A stretch of 64,000 nt of DNA from Mycteria americana (GCF_035582795.1 NW_027445651.1:372001-436000); one strand, 5' to 3'; positions 21,867-31,745 are shown, counted from the stretch's first letter. The notes: generated by a model not told the origin, from the sequence alone. Made by a program: numbers and translations.

Positions 21867-22172
21867 TTAGCAGGGGAGGCATGTTCTGCCGCAGTAGCGG
21901 CTGGAAATGCCAGAGAGGTCACAGCACCCGGAGTTGATGGGCACTCCCTGAGAGCTGAGGATGCTGCCAACGGCAGCGGAGGTGGAGGATCCCACAACGG
22001 TGTTCTGCGGGAAGGAGCTGAGGATGGGTCCGGGCAGGGTCACCACCACGGGGGAGGGCTCGATGACGACGGTGGAGTTCTGGCACTGCCTGACACAGGG
22101 CTCGGTGCAGCTGTTGGCCAGCGGGGTCGGGCCGCAGGGCTGGCAGGGCAGGCACTGGTTGTAGCAGGACAT
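21867..22172 (-). CDS. Feather-type beta-keratin (K4), complete gene
   Basis: 101-residue beta-keratin with a full gene structure on the minus strand: TATA box 22562-22569, noncoding exon 1 ending at 22503 before a GTGAGT donor (22497-22502), intron of 309 bp, exon 2 from 22193 after ctctcccag, ATG at 22172. The protein starts [13 protein letters not shown], has the core [16 protein letters not shown] and ends [11 protein letters not shown]. It differs from K3/K5 at several places, including SSQGVPIN for SCDGVPIT, so it has 12 cysteines instead of 13. It sits in the spacer between the palindrome arms and has not been homogenised with them. Of all keratin genes here it has the best case for expression. 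Confidence 0.95.
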   Translation of the reverse strand: MSCYNQCLPCQPCGPTPLANSCTEPCVRQCQNSTVVIEPSPVVVTLPGPILSSFPQNTVVGSSTSAAVGSILSSQGVPINSGCCDLSGISSRYCGRTCLPC

Positions 22173-22561
22173 GTCTTGGGGCTGGAAGTGCACCTGGGAG
22201 AGAGGGCAGGGAGGAGCACGGGGGTGCGTGAGGAGCAGCCTGTCCGCCCACCACGAGGGAGCCAAGGCATGTGCTGGGCGGGGAGATGGAGGCTGTGCAG
22301 GGAGGCGCACACACCTCTTTGCCTGTCCCCCTGGGCACCATGCAAAGAGAGCCAGGCCCAGGAAAGCTCTTTCCCAGACAAGAGCCCAAGAGTCCCCTCA
22401 GCCCCTCAGACCCAGCCCCTCTCCACGCCAGACCTTCTCCCCGCTTCCCCTCCCAGGAGTGGCAGCCCCAAGCCCCAGTATAGGACAGAGCTTCCAACTC
22501 ACTTGCTTCCGAAGGAGAAGAAGGGGAGCGAAGCGGATGAGAGAGTGAAGAGCTGGGATGG

Positions 22562-22569
22562 CTTTTATA
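22562..22569 (-). promoter_or_regulatory. TATA box of keratin K4
   Basis: TATAAAAG on the minus strand about 60 bp upstream of the exon 1 donor. The conserved keratin block lies just beyond, at about 22600-22690. Confidence 0.82.
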
Positions 22570-22769
22570 CTGGTCCTGCACTGCCCCAGGTCCAGAGGAA
22601 GCCTCTGTGGAAGTAGTAATTTTCTGAGAAGCTCATCTGAAATGCAAAACATCCCAGCTAATGATACGGGCTGTGTTTTGGCTTCCTGCACGGCTGCCTT
22701 TTCATTTCCTTGTTTGGTCGTGCCCGCTCGCTCCCCCTTGAAGGTTCCTTTTCATTGCTGGGGTGGGAG

Positions 22770-23344
22770 ACCTAAGGATTCCTGGGACAGGAGCACATGA
22801 GTGTCAGCAGAAGATGAGTCCCAAGTGCCGGAGGGGTCGCGTGCAGGCTGGGGACATTGGCCTGGGGCACTCGTGTGGGCTTGTTGGCAGCCCCACTGGC
22901 AGGAAAGGCCCTGCTGCTCCCAGCCCTGCAATTGTCGCCCGCATGCCAAAGGGTTCCCGAGCGGGACAATGTGCCGCATCCCCTTCCTCCCACCCTCCAA
23001 ACTCTCTGATGGTCACTGGCAGGCAGGTGGTCAGCACTGCTGCTTTTGACTGTCTTCCTCCTAATGCCGCTCTGGGGAGGCCTTTGTGCGCCTGCTGGGC
23101 CTCCTCTGCTCTCTGGGCTCTCTCCGGGGGTCCCCTACCAACACCAGCGCCGTCAGCGTGTCTGGAGCCTTGTCCTGCCCCAGCGTGCTCCAGCCCTGCC
23201 CTGCCAAGGGGCTTCCTCGTGCGTCCTCGGGCGAGTTCACAGTTGCTCACGTGTAGGCAGGGGTGCTTGCTTACTTGCCCTTGTGTGCATACTGGAGAAG
23301 CGTGGAAGGAAATTCCACACAGGCACAAGGAGAAACGCCTCTAC
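22770..23344. other. GC-rich intergenic sequence
   Basis: No gene recognised. Long overlapping frames on both strands (to 240 codons) reflect GC richness and have no conserved motifs. Confidence 0.5.
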
Positions 23345-23530
23345 TCGGAGGGTGGCCAAGCCCAGGAGATATTGCCCAGGCAGCTTGTGGAGTCTCCATT
23401 CTTGGAAACATTCAGGACTACACGGGCCAGTGTCCTGATCAACCTGCTCTCGCTGACCCTGCTTGAGCAGGAGGGCTGGACGTGACCATCACCAGAGGTG
23501 CCTTCCAACCTCAACAATTCTGGCATTCTG
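23345..23530 (+). mobile_element. CR1: CR1 LINE, 3' tail
   Basis: Has 'cttgtggagtctccattctt', 'gtgccttccaacctcaac' and a terminal 'aattctggcattctg'. OR coding sequence starts right after it. Confidence 0.75.
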
Positions 23531-24105
23531 GGCCTCGGTGATCAGCCGCTCATTGGTCACGATGCTCAGGATGCCACTGCACTTCCTGTCTATGGAGAGG
23601 ACGAGCTTCTTTGGCAGCTGTGTGGCCCAGCTCTTCCTGCTCGCAGTCATGGCCTACGACCGATCTGTGGCCACGTGCCAGCCCCAGGGATCCCCCGTGT
23701 CATGCGAGGGAAGGTCTGTGCCATTGCGATGGCAGGCCTGAGGGCTGGGGCCACTCTCCCCTTGTTGGCCCCAGTGGCACTCACCCTATGGCTGCCCATC
23801 CGCAGTCCCAATGTCATTGACTGCTTCTTCTGTGAGGTACCGCCCATGCTGGCCTGCGCTGAGCGCTGCCGGACTGGTGTGCTCCTTGTCTCCAAAGGTG
23901 GTACCAACTCCCTGCTGTGCAACCCGGCCTTGTTGGGCTCCCGTGGGGCGATTCAGCTCTCCACCTGGCAGCAGACACGAGAAGAGAGACGCAAGGCACT
24001 TGCCACTTAGCTGTGGTTATGCTGTTCTTCAGGCCATGGTCCCTGATCTTCACCTGCCTCACTACCAGCCTCTCCCGGCACAGAGGAGTGTCCGTCTTTA
24101 ACAGT
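23531..24105 (+). pseudogene. Olfactory receptor pseudogene
   Basis: Class II OR from TM3 to TM6. The G-protein motif reads MAYDRSVATCQP (family consensus MAYDRYVAICHP), preceded by MLRMPLHFLSM and followed by VMRGKVCAIAMAGL, then SPNVIDCFFCEVPPML in extracellular loop 2, and a TM6-like LAVVMLFF with SLSRHRGVSVFNS. At least three frameshifts separate these. The N-terminus (TM1-2) is lost where a CR1 tail abuts, and TM7 where an (AAGGC)n array begins at 24115. Confidence 0.85.
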
Positions 24106-24114
24106 GCTGGTGCT

Positions 24115-24316
24115 GGGAAGGCAAGGCAAAGCAAGGCAAGGGTAGGCAAGGCGAGGCAAGGGTAGGCGAGGCAAGGCAAGGCAAGGGAAGTGAAGGGAAG
24201 GCAAGGCAAGGCAAGGCAAGGCAAGGCAAGGCAAGACAAGGCAAGGCAAAGCAAAGGAAGGGAAAGCAAGGCATGGCAAAGCAAGGCAAAGCAAGGCAAG
24301 GCAAGGCAAGGCATGG
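24115..24316. repeat. (AAGGC)n-type array 2, degenerate
   Basis: About 200 bp of AAGGC units with AAAGC, GAGGC and TAGGC variants. Less regular than the two neighbouring arrays and without the three-part order. Confidence 0.9.
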
Positions 24317-25570
24317 TATTGATCTCTGATGGGTGTCTTTCATGAGTTCTTCTTCATCCACAGGGATCCCTTGGCTTTTCTTGACGCAATGCCCATGTGT
24401 AAGAGCCACATGTGGAATTACTCTGATGAAAAACGTAATTTGCGGGCAGTATGTGTGATTGCCTTGATCACAGAGTACGTGGCTTCTGTGGTGAATGCAT
24501 GGCTGCTCTGGAGGTGCAAGGTGGTGCAAGTCAGCTCGTGCTTCCTTGGGACTTGGTTGTCGGTGGTAGGGCTCTGTGGGCACCTCATGCTACAGTCAGT
24601 GGGACCAACTGGTGAGCAAAGTCCATCCCAGTACAAAGGACTGCTCGCAGGGGAAGAGATCTGTGAAGAGGCTTGCCAGCTGCTCTACAGAGACAGGACT
24701 CTGGTCGAAATCGCTGGCATTTGCTCTGAGTTTTCCATGGCAGCCCCTCCACTTTGTGGGGACAGCAACTGGGTAGTTATGGTATGAAAAGGCATGGAGA
24801 AGTCAAGAAGAGGAGGAGCTATCCCGTTAGGGGATAGCCACTAAAATGCATGGCTGATGGATTATGCGGTACAGACAGGTGTTCCCTGTGGGACCCCGTT
24901 GACAATCTTTCTACCCTTCCCAGCGTGCTGCCTTCCGCTCCTCCATACAAAATACCACCGGTGTCATGGGTGGTGGCCTCAGCCCAGTGGCCTTCTCCCG
25001 GGGAAGAAAGAGAGACTTACCGTGTGGGCAGAAAGCCCAGGGAAGAAGGAAGTAGAGCTGCATATCCCGAGAAGTGCTGGATGGAGAGGGCGAGGTAGAG
25101 ATTGGGATTGGCGTCATGGGAATTGTGTCATGGGCTGTGAGAAGCAGCACTGCTGGGCATGGTGCTCTGACACAGATGCTACCCTGCCTCTGGCTGTGCG
25201 CTGGGTAGCCAGAGAAGTCGACCAGGGAGCCTTTTTCCCTGCTGGAGATGGCTGTGAGGGTTGTGTCCCTGGCCGCCTCCTTTGTCTCCTTCTGCCTGAG
25301 CACTGCAGTTCCAGTTCTGGGAACCGTCAGCAGGTTCCTACCTGCCTGTCGTAGGTGCGTGGCTCCCCTTGGGCAGCCTGGCCTGGGCTTTTACAAGAGG
25401 CAGCAGTTTTACAAGCAGGGTATGAGTGCCTGCGAGGATGTTCAGGGCCCTTGTGACCTTGTGACCTGTGAGGAGGGGAGGTGGGATGGAGAAGGAGGGG
25501 TTGCAACGACACTGGAGAAGGATCACACACTGGATGGGAAACATGCAGAGGAGAAATGGGAAAGGCAAGG
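24317..25570. other. Unassigned spacer sequence
   Basis: No gene recognised. A frame at 24329-24787 has some hydrophobic stretches (CVIALITEYVASVVNAWLL) but no OR or keratin motif. Confidence 0.4.
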
Positions 25571-25980
25571 AAGGGAAGGGAAGGGAAGGGAAGGGAAGGG
25601 AAGGGAAGGGAAGGGAAGGGAAGGGAAGGGAAGGGAAGGGAAGGGAAGGGAAGGGAAGGGAAGGCAAGGCAAGGCAAGGCAAGGCAAGGCAAGGCAAGGC
25701 AAGGCAAGGCAAGGCAAGGCAAGGCAAGGCAAGGCAAGGCAAGGCAAGGCAAGGCAAGGCAAGGCAAGGCAAGGCAAGGCAAGGCAAGGCAAGGCAAGGC
25801 AAGGCAAGGCAAGGCAAGGCAAGGCAAGGCAAGGCAAGGAAAGGAAAGGAAAGGAAAGGAAAGGAAAGGAAAGGAAAGGAAAGGAAAGGAAAGGAAAGGA
25901 AAGGAAAGGAAAGGAAAGGAAAGGAAAGGAAAGGAAAGGAAAGGAAAGGAAAGGAAAGGAAAGGAAAGGAAAGGAAAGGA
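25571..25980. repeat. Three-part pentanucleotide array 3 (410 bp)
   Basis: AAGGG x18 (25571-25660), AAGGC x35 (25661-25835), AAGGA x29 (25836-25980), by count from the sequence with no visible interruption. Strand-asymmetric: almost no C or T on the plus strand. Open frames of up to about 270 codons through it only exist because five-base units without stops repeat in all frames. Confidence 0.97.
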
Positions 25981-26625
25981 ACATTTTGAAACTTCAACTT
26001 CTTTTCTGTTAATTTTATTTGAAAAGAGCACTGGCTTACTGCTGATGACCATGTATGAGTATTTCTGTTCTTTGCCTGGAATTCTTATTATTTGGGGCCT
26101 TCCTTTTAGGCAGAAATGTATTGTACATAATACAGTACAGTGGGACACAGAGGCAGTCTTTCACTAGAAAGATTGATAGGAAAAACTACCCAAAAATTCC
26201 CTTTGAAAACATGGCAATTAATTTTCTATCAAATTCTCTGAATTTGTCTGGTCTGGACAAATTCAGACCAGACCATAATCTACTTGGTTATCAGAAACTG
26301 ACCCAAGAGAAAAAGACAAGAACAAGCAAAAAAAAAAAAGTATCTGGATTTTGTAGTCTAATTCGTAGCTCCCTTGCAGGGACGGTCATAGAGTAGAGTA
26401 GATGGATGAATGGCTGGAGAAGGATGGACAGATGTTTGTATGCCTGTCTGTATGGAAGAAGAGAGAGAGAGGAGGTGGAGGGAGAATGAGACTGGTACTG
26501 ATAACCGGAGGCCGTGGGAAGAGCCACCGAGCCCAGGGAAAGACTTCTTGTTGAAAGGTTACTGCTGCTCTTATTGCAATGTGAAACCTCACTCTGACAT
26601 AATCTCCATCTGTAATCTCGGAGCC
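25981..26625. other. Unassigned, between the array and OR
   Basis: AT-richer sequence with no recognised gene; contains the competing hairpins at 26237-26272. Confidence 0.45.
26237..26272. other. Two overlapping, mutually exclusive hairpins
   Basis: A perfect 12-bp stem (26237-26248 with 26256-26267, 7-nt loop) overlaps a perfect 9-bp stem (26247-26255 with 26264-26272, 8-nt loop). The middle segments are shared, so only one can form at a time. Confidence 0.75.
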
Positions 26626-27551
26626 ATGGCAAAGAAGAACAGGATATTTGGGACTGAAGGCGTCCTCCTGGGCTTCCCAGACCATCGCAGGTGGCACATG
26701 GTCCTGCTTGTCCTTATCTTCTCCATGTATCTTGTAGTTCTGGTGGGAATGGCGTCATCTTTTTTGCTGTGGGGAGTGATCAGTCCCTGAGGATCCTGAT
26801 GTACTTCTTCCTTGGCAAGCTCTCCTTCTTGGAGATCCAGAACACCACCACCATTGTCCCCAACCAGCTGGGGACTTCCCTTGTCACCAGGACAACCCTT
26901 TGTGTTTCCTGCTGCCCGGCACAGTCATTTTCCCACTTCTTCCTGGGTATCAGAGTTTCTAATCTTCTCAGTGATGTCCTTCGACTACTACATTGCCGTA
27001 CACAAACAGCTGCGTTACATCACTATCATGCCAAAGATACTCTGCTTCTTTCTATGCCTGGGAGCATGGCTACTGAGTTTTGTGGTCATGAGCTCCAAGA
27101 TGTCTGTACTGCTGGTACGGTGTCTTCTCTGCTCCAAGAACAACATTGACCATTTCTACCGTGATGCCGGGCCTCTCCTGAGCCTGGCCTGTGGTGGTAC
27201 AATGCTCTTTGAGACCCTTGGCTTTCTGGTGCCCATCCCCATCATCCAAGGCACTCCGCTTTTCAAGGTAGTTTTCTTCACCTGTATCATCCTTGCAATT
27301 CTCCATACATTCCCTTGTCTTCCAGCCACCAGAAGGCGCTACCTGCTTGTAGCTCCCATCTCACCATGGTCCCCATCCTCTATGGAGCTGTCATCTTCAT
27401 GTACCTGAAACTCATGGCTCGCTCATCCTTTAGTCTCAGCAGAGTGGAGTCCACCCTCAACACTCTCCTGACTCTTTTGCTGAGGCCTTTCAGCTATACC
27501 ATCAGAAACAAGGAGTTGAAGGCAGCTCTGAGGAGAACGGCAAGGCAGTGA
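26626..27551 (+). pseudogene. Olfactory receptor pseudogene, near full length
   Basis: 926 bp from an ATG (MAKKNRIFG) to a stop after KAALRRTARQ, the normal length of a single-exon OR. TM1 block LLGFPDHRRWHMVLLVLIF, the DRY-equivalent SFDYYIAVHKQLRY after TM3, CSKNNIDHFYRDAGPLLSLAC in loop 2 (shown here in part of its length), CSSHLTMVPILYGAVIFMYL in TM6, and a TM7 end PFSYTIRNKELKAAL. Frameshifts near 26755, 26900-26950 and 27310 break it. OR genes next to TCR alpha/delta V genes are known in other vertebrates, which supports the locus assignment. Confidence 0.9.
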
Positions 27552-27964
27552 AAGGCTACTTCAGCCTAGCAAAGGTTCCTGACAGGCCAGAAAACAGAGC
27601 CCAACCCCTGTGTTTGTGGAACTGCAATACAGCTGCACTTTTAGGTTAAACAACAAGCATGGGTTTTAGTCTTCTCTCAAGACCTTCTGATGAAGAGCCT
27701 TTCTCTTCAGTTACACCCATTTTGACATAAGGAGGAGAAAAGAAAGTGAGCAAAACTTGCAATTTATGTCCTTTTCAAAACAGTGTATTGTGATCAGGCC
27801 TAGCATGGTTTTTCAGAGGAAACGAGATACTTATGTGGACAATGTCCTTTTTAAACGTTGGCCTTGTTCTCCTTAATCGACATACACTGCAGGCAAAGAT
27901 GGCATCAACATTTGAATTTGTTGTCTAGAAGGATTTTGTCATGATCAAGAGAAATGAGCACCCC
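27552..27964. other. OR 3' flank, unassigned
   Basis: No gene recognised; not visibly homologous to the corresponding inward sequence of arm 1. Confidence 0.4.
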
Positions 27965-28668
27965 CAAAGTATGAGACGGCTGGTCCATCTCAGACGGCAG
28001 ATAATTCTACCCCACAAGCATCTATTGATTATTGCCGTAACCTAGGCAACAGATGTCTTATGTGCAGAAGGTCTCAGTCCCAGGGTCAGAGCTGGGGCTG
28101 GAGCCCAGGCCAAGGCTGGACTCAAGAGAGGCCCGTGGCTGCCAGTGACTACCCTGGACCACCTAGGAGGGCAGGAGGGCAATAGTAGCCCAGGCCAGGC
28201 ACAGATATGGCAGAGCTGGGGCAGGCCTGCGCTAGGCCTGAGCTCCCATAGAGACCCTGGGCCAGGGGCCAAGCCAGAGCTGGGACCCATGGTTGCACTG
28301 GGCCTAGGTGGGCTTGGTCCTGATGCTTGTCGCTCCTGTGTGAACACTTGACCCAGCACTGTCTCCCACACAATCCAGCCTAGGGAGACATGCCCGCCAT
28401 CCTTACCCAGCACAGAGGAATGACCCTGCCCTCCATCCTGGTCCTATGGCGCTGGTGGTGTGTGGGGTCTGTGCAAAGGCAGAGCCCCCACACCACAGGG
28501 CCCCAGGGTCTGCAGATGTGGGAAGACCCTGGCCTGTGTGTGCAGACCGGCAGTGCTGCCCGGAGCACAAGGGCCACTTCAGCGCCAGGGCTCTGGGAAT
28601 GCTGAAGGAGCTTGGTGCCTGGGGGGAGGCACTCCAGTGTGTGCTCTATGGTTGGGCTGGTGCATGCC
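27965..28668. repeat. Older, diverged continuation of inverted arm 2
   Basis: Reverse-complement homology to 19013-19640 and 18433-18489, with clear substitutions. Lacks the CR1 found on the arm 1 side. Confidence 0.75.
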
Positions 28669-29649
28669 CAGCTCACAAAACCTGCTGAGTGCAGGACCAA
28701 ATCCCACTGTCACTGCCATGTCTCTGCAGAGCTGGGAGTATCTCCTCTCACACAGCACCCTTCCGGAGCAGAGCTGGGTGGTGGCCCTTGTGGGGCTGTA
28801 GAGTTTCTGGGCCTGGAGAAAGCTGCTCCTTGCTTGGGGAAGACAAGGCACCAAGGAGCATCCATGTGTGGCTGGGCACCAGTCACTCTCCTGGGCTTGC
28901 CTTCACCCAAGGGGGTGTTGAGTTCACAGGGACAGGGGACTCCAGTGTGGGGCCTGCTGTAGCTGACACCAGTGTACTAACTTGTGAACACCTCAGCCCT
29001 ACACATGTTGGCAACGGGTGGGCCATGCCACATGCTGTGCTGAAGGGTGATAGGGCTGCATGGGGAAGCTGTCCCTGCTGCCCATGCCCAGGCATGCTGA
29101 CCATGGCCCCTACATCAGGGGATGGAAGAGATGGGCAGGTGGAGTAGGGACTGTGGGCCATCCCCAAGGCTATTGACCCGTTCCCAATTCCTGCCATCCT
29201 TTGGGAACATCGTCTGCTGAGCCTCCTACCCCGGCACAGCTCCACCGAAAGCAAGAGGAGCACTCTTCCCCAAGAGCTTGTGGGACTGCTGACCTCCCTG
29301 GGGCCTCCCACATGCCCACAGTTCCTCTCTGGAGGACTGCAGTTGTCAGGGTTCCTGTTCACACAACGTGCTCCAGGGCCACGGGGGTATTTCTGAGCAG
29401 AGACTAGCAAGGCAAGGACTGATGGCCGTTGGCTGTGCAGCAACTAGGGCTGTCTTCCTCAGCTTCAAGAGGCAGTGCCTGAAAGAGGACTCGCTGCAGT
29501 ATGTCCCACCCTCCAGTCCCTCTAGGAGTGATGAAGGGTTCCCCTGTGCCCCCACCTAATTCCTTCCGCAAAGCAATGGCTTTCTTCGTCAGCAGTCAGT
29601 ATGCGGATGGAAAGACCACCTAAGGGACACAGGCAGGGTTGCAGCAAAT

Positions 29650-29655
29650 TTTAAT
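29650..29655 (-). terminator. Probable poly(A) signal of K5
   Basis: ATTAAA on the minus strand, exact mirror of the K3 site. The homologous position of K7 (about 62489-62494) reads ATTAAT. Confidence 0.5.
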
Positions 29656-29990
29656 GAGTCTGAAGAGGGAAAAGAGGTCACGGCAAGTGGAGGCCCCCAG
29701 TGAGGGGAGGAGCAGGAGCAGCCAAGAATCTGTTCCCCTTTTCCTGTGGCAGAGTTCCCACAGGCCATCTGTTGACCTGCCTGGTAAAGGGAGACAAGCT
29801 AGCAGGTCAGTCCAGGCTGGTTTCTGGGGTCCTCACAGCAGGCTTGAAGGGAGCACAAGACAACAAAGAAAAGAGAGAAAAATGGTGAGTGTAAGACTGC
29901 TCTTTAAACAATGGCATGAAGTTTGATCCTCTGTCCAGCAGCACGTTCTGAGTTCCTGGGGGTCCTTCTGTGAGGCTGTTGCCAGCATCT

Positions 29991-30296
29991 TTAGCAGGGG
30001 GGGCACCTTCTGCCACAGTAGCGGCTGGAAATGCCAGAGAGGTCACAGCACCCAGAGGTGATGGGCACTCCATCACAGCTGAGGATGCTGCCAACAGCAG
30101 CGGAGGTGGAAGAGCCCACAACGGTGTTCTGTGGGAAGGAGCTGAGGATGGGGCCAGGCAGGGTCACCACCACAGGGGAGGGCTGGATGACGACGGTGGA
30201 GTTCTGGCACTGCCTGACACAGGGCTCATTGCAGCTGTTGGCCAGCGGGGTCGGGCCACAGGGCCGGCATGGCAGGCACTGGTCGTAGCATGACAT
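29991..30296 (-). CDS. Feather-type beta-keratin (K5), intact frame
   Basis: Encodes the same 101-residue protein as K3 (13 cysteines; core [16 protein letters not shown]; end CGRRCPPC). Exon 2 begins at 30317 after ctctcccag. Upstream (higher coordinates) the intron resembles that of K6 up to 30542, then turns abruptly into sequence matching K5's own 3' flank at 29740-29890, that is, the 3' flank of the neighbour K6. K5 therefore has no exon 1 or TATA box of its own. K6 lies in the same orientation 877 bp upstream with a full promoter and no clear poly(A) signal between, so a K6-initiated transcript could splice K6 exon 1 onto K5 exon 2. That last point is inference. Confidence 0.93.
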   Translation of the reverse strand: MSCYDQCLPCRPCGPTPLANSCNEPCVRQCQNSTVVIQPSPVVVTLPGPILSSFPQNTVVGSSTSAAVGSILSCDGVPITSGCCDLSGISSRYCGRRCPPC

Positions 30297-30542
30297 GTCT
30301 CTGTGCTGGAGGTGCACCTGGGAGAGAGGGCAGGGAGGAAGAAGAGCACAAGGATGGGTGAGGAACAGCCTGGTTTCCTTATCGCAAAGGAGGCAAAGGA
30401 GGCACTACTGAGTGGGGAGCTGAAAGATGTGCCAGGAGCCACAGGGTCTTCATCATGCTGTAAAGAGCAGCCTGACCCAGGGAGGCTCCCTCCTAATTCA
30501 TGACCCAAAACCCCTCTCAGCCACGTCCCAGCCTCTCTCTAA

Positions 30543-30760
30543 TCTGTTCCCCTTTTACTGTTGACCTGCCCCACAAAAGGAGATAGACTAGCAGGTCAGT
30601 CCAGGCTGGTTTCTGGGGTCCTTACAGCAGGCTTTGAGAGAGGCACAAGACAACAAAGAAAAGAGAGAAAAAGTGTGAGTGGAATACAGGAAAGGTAGAT
30701 TGGCCATGTTTTCAGAGGGCCCAGACTGGCCCCTTCCAGTCTGCCCTTGCAGTGCAAGCC
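30543..30760. other. Recombination junction: keratin intron to keratin 3' flank
   Basis: After 'cagcctctctctaa' (shared by K5 and K6) K5 continues with 'tctgttcccctttt', which matches keratin 3' flank, while K6 continues into its intron and exon 1. The mirror junction is at about 16558-16561 upstream of K3. This is the mark of unequal crossing-over or deletion between tandem keratin genes. Confidence 0.75.
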
Positions 30761-30882
30761 CAGAGCTCAGCCCTAAGTCAACGGCAACAAAATTTTGATC
30801 CTAAGGCACAGGACAAGTTGATTCCTGTGTACCATGTCCTAGACAGTTGCCTGCATCATAATGCAACTGAGTGTTGGATTAT

Positions 30883-31173
30883 TCAGCTGCCACAGTAGCG
30901 TCTGGAAATGCCAGAGAGGTCACAGCACCCAGAGGTGATGGGCACTCCATCACAGCTGAGGATGCTGCCAACAGCAGCGGAGGTGGAAGAGCCCACAACG
31001 GTGTTCTGTGGGAAGGAGCTGAGGATGGGGCCAGGCAGGGTCACCACCACAGGGGAGGGCTGGATGACGACAGTGGAGTTCTGGCACTGCCTGACACAGG
31101 GCTCATTGCAGCTGTTGGCCAGCGGGGTCGGGCCACAGGGCCGGCATGGCAGGCACTGGTCGTAGCATGACAT
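30883..31173 (-). CDS. Feather-type beta-keratin (K6), C-terminally shortened
   Basis: 96-residue frame, identical in protein sequence to K3/K5 up to DLSGIS and then ending RRYCGS with a TGA, so it lacks the last five residues, including two cysteines (98 and 101) used in the usual C-terminal motif. Otherwise a complete gene: exon 2 from 31194, intron to 31556, GTGCGT donor at 31551-31556, noncoding exon 1 from 31557, TATA box at 31616-31623. The 518 bp at 30902-31419 are almost identical to 30025-30542 of K5; I noticed one difference in the coding part. It may be functional or an early pseudogene. Confidence 0.88.
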   Translation of the reverse strand: MSCYDQCLPCRPCGPTPLANSCNEPCVRQCQNSTVVIQPSPVVVTLPGPILSSFPQNTVVGSSTSAAVGSILSCDGVPITSGCCDLSGISRRYCGS

Positions 31174-31615
31174 GTCTCTGTGCTGGAGGTGCACCTGGGA
31201 GAGAGGGCAGGGAGGAAGAAGAGCACAAGGATGGGTGAGGAACAGCCTGGTTTCCTTATCGCAAAGGAGGCAAAGGAGGCACTACTGAGTGGGGAGCTGA
31301 AAGATGTGCCAGGAGCCACAGGGTCTTCATCATGCTGTAAAGAGCAGCCTGACCCAGGGAGGCTCCCTCCTAATTCATGACCCAAAACCCCTCTCAGCCA
31401 CGTCCCAGCCTCTCTCTAAGCAGACCTTCTCCCCGCTTCCCTCTATCATGAGGAGATGCTCCAAAGCCCAGCACAGGACAGAGGCAGTATCAGCTGAGAG
31501 GTCCACTGAAGTGAGAGCTCACTTTGGAAGGGGAGGAGAAGGGGCTTCAGACGCACCTGGTTGCCAAGGAGAAGGAGGCAAGAGAAGTGGATGAGAGAGC
31601 AGGGACTTAGGCTGG

Positions 31616-31623
31616 CTTTTATA
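31616..31623 (-). promoter_or_regulatory. TATA box of keratin K6
   Basis: TATAAAAG on the minus strand, same spacing to exon 1 as at K1. It is the nearest promoter upstream of both K6 and K5. Confidence 0.82.
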
Positions 31624-31654
31624 CCTGCCCTTCATTGCCGCAGGCCCAGAGGCA

Positions 31655-31745
31655 CCCTTTGCAGAGGTAATAATTTTCTGACAAGCTCATCTTGAATGCA
31701 GACCATTGCAGCTAATGATATGGGCTGTGCATTGGTTTCCTGCAC
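31655..31745 (-). promoter_or_regulatory. Conserved keratin upstream block
   Basis: 'aattttctgacaagctcatc' and 'gctaatgatatgggctgtgc' preserved as at K1 and K7. Confidence 0.5.

Larger units (their letters stand above)
28669..30760. repeat. Inverted repeat arm 2 (2,092 bp)
   Basis: Mirror of 16341-18432; contains keratin K5 on the minus strand. The abrupt change to diverged sequence at both ends is what a conversion tract, or an assembly copy, would give. Confidence 0.92.

Noticed and set aside
25248-26167. Open frames of 150-273 codons across the pentanucleotide array on both strands
   Set aside because: A five-base repeat without stop words is open in every frame. The peptides are pure KARQG/LALPC-type repeats continuing into unrelated flanks; no gene.
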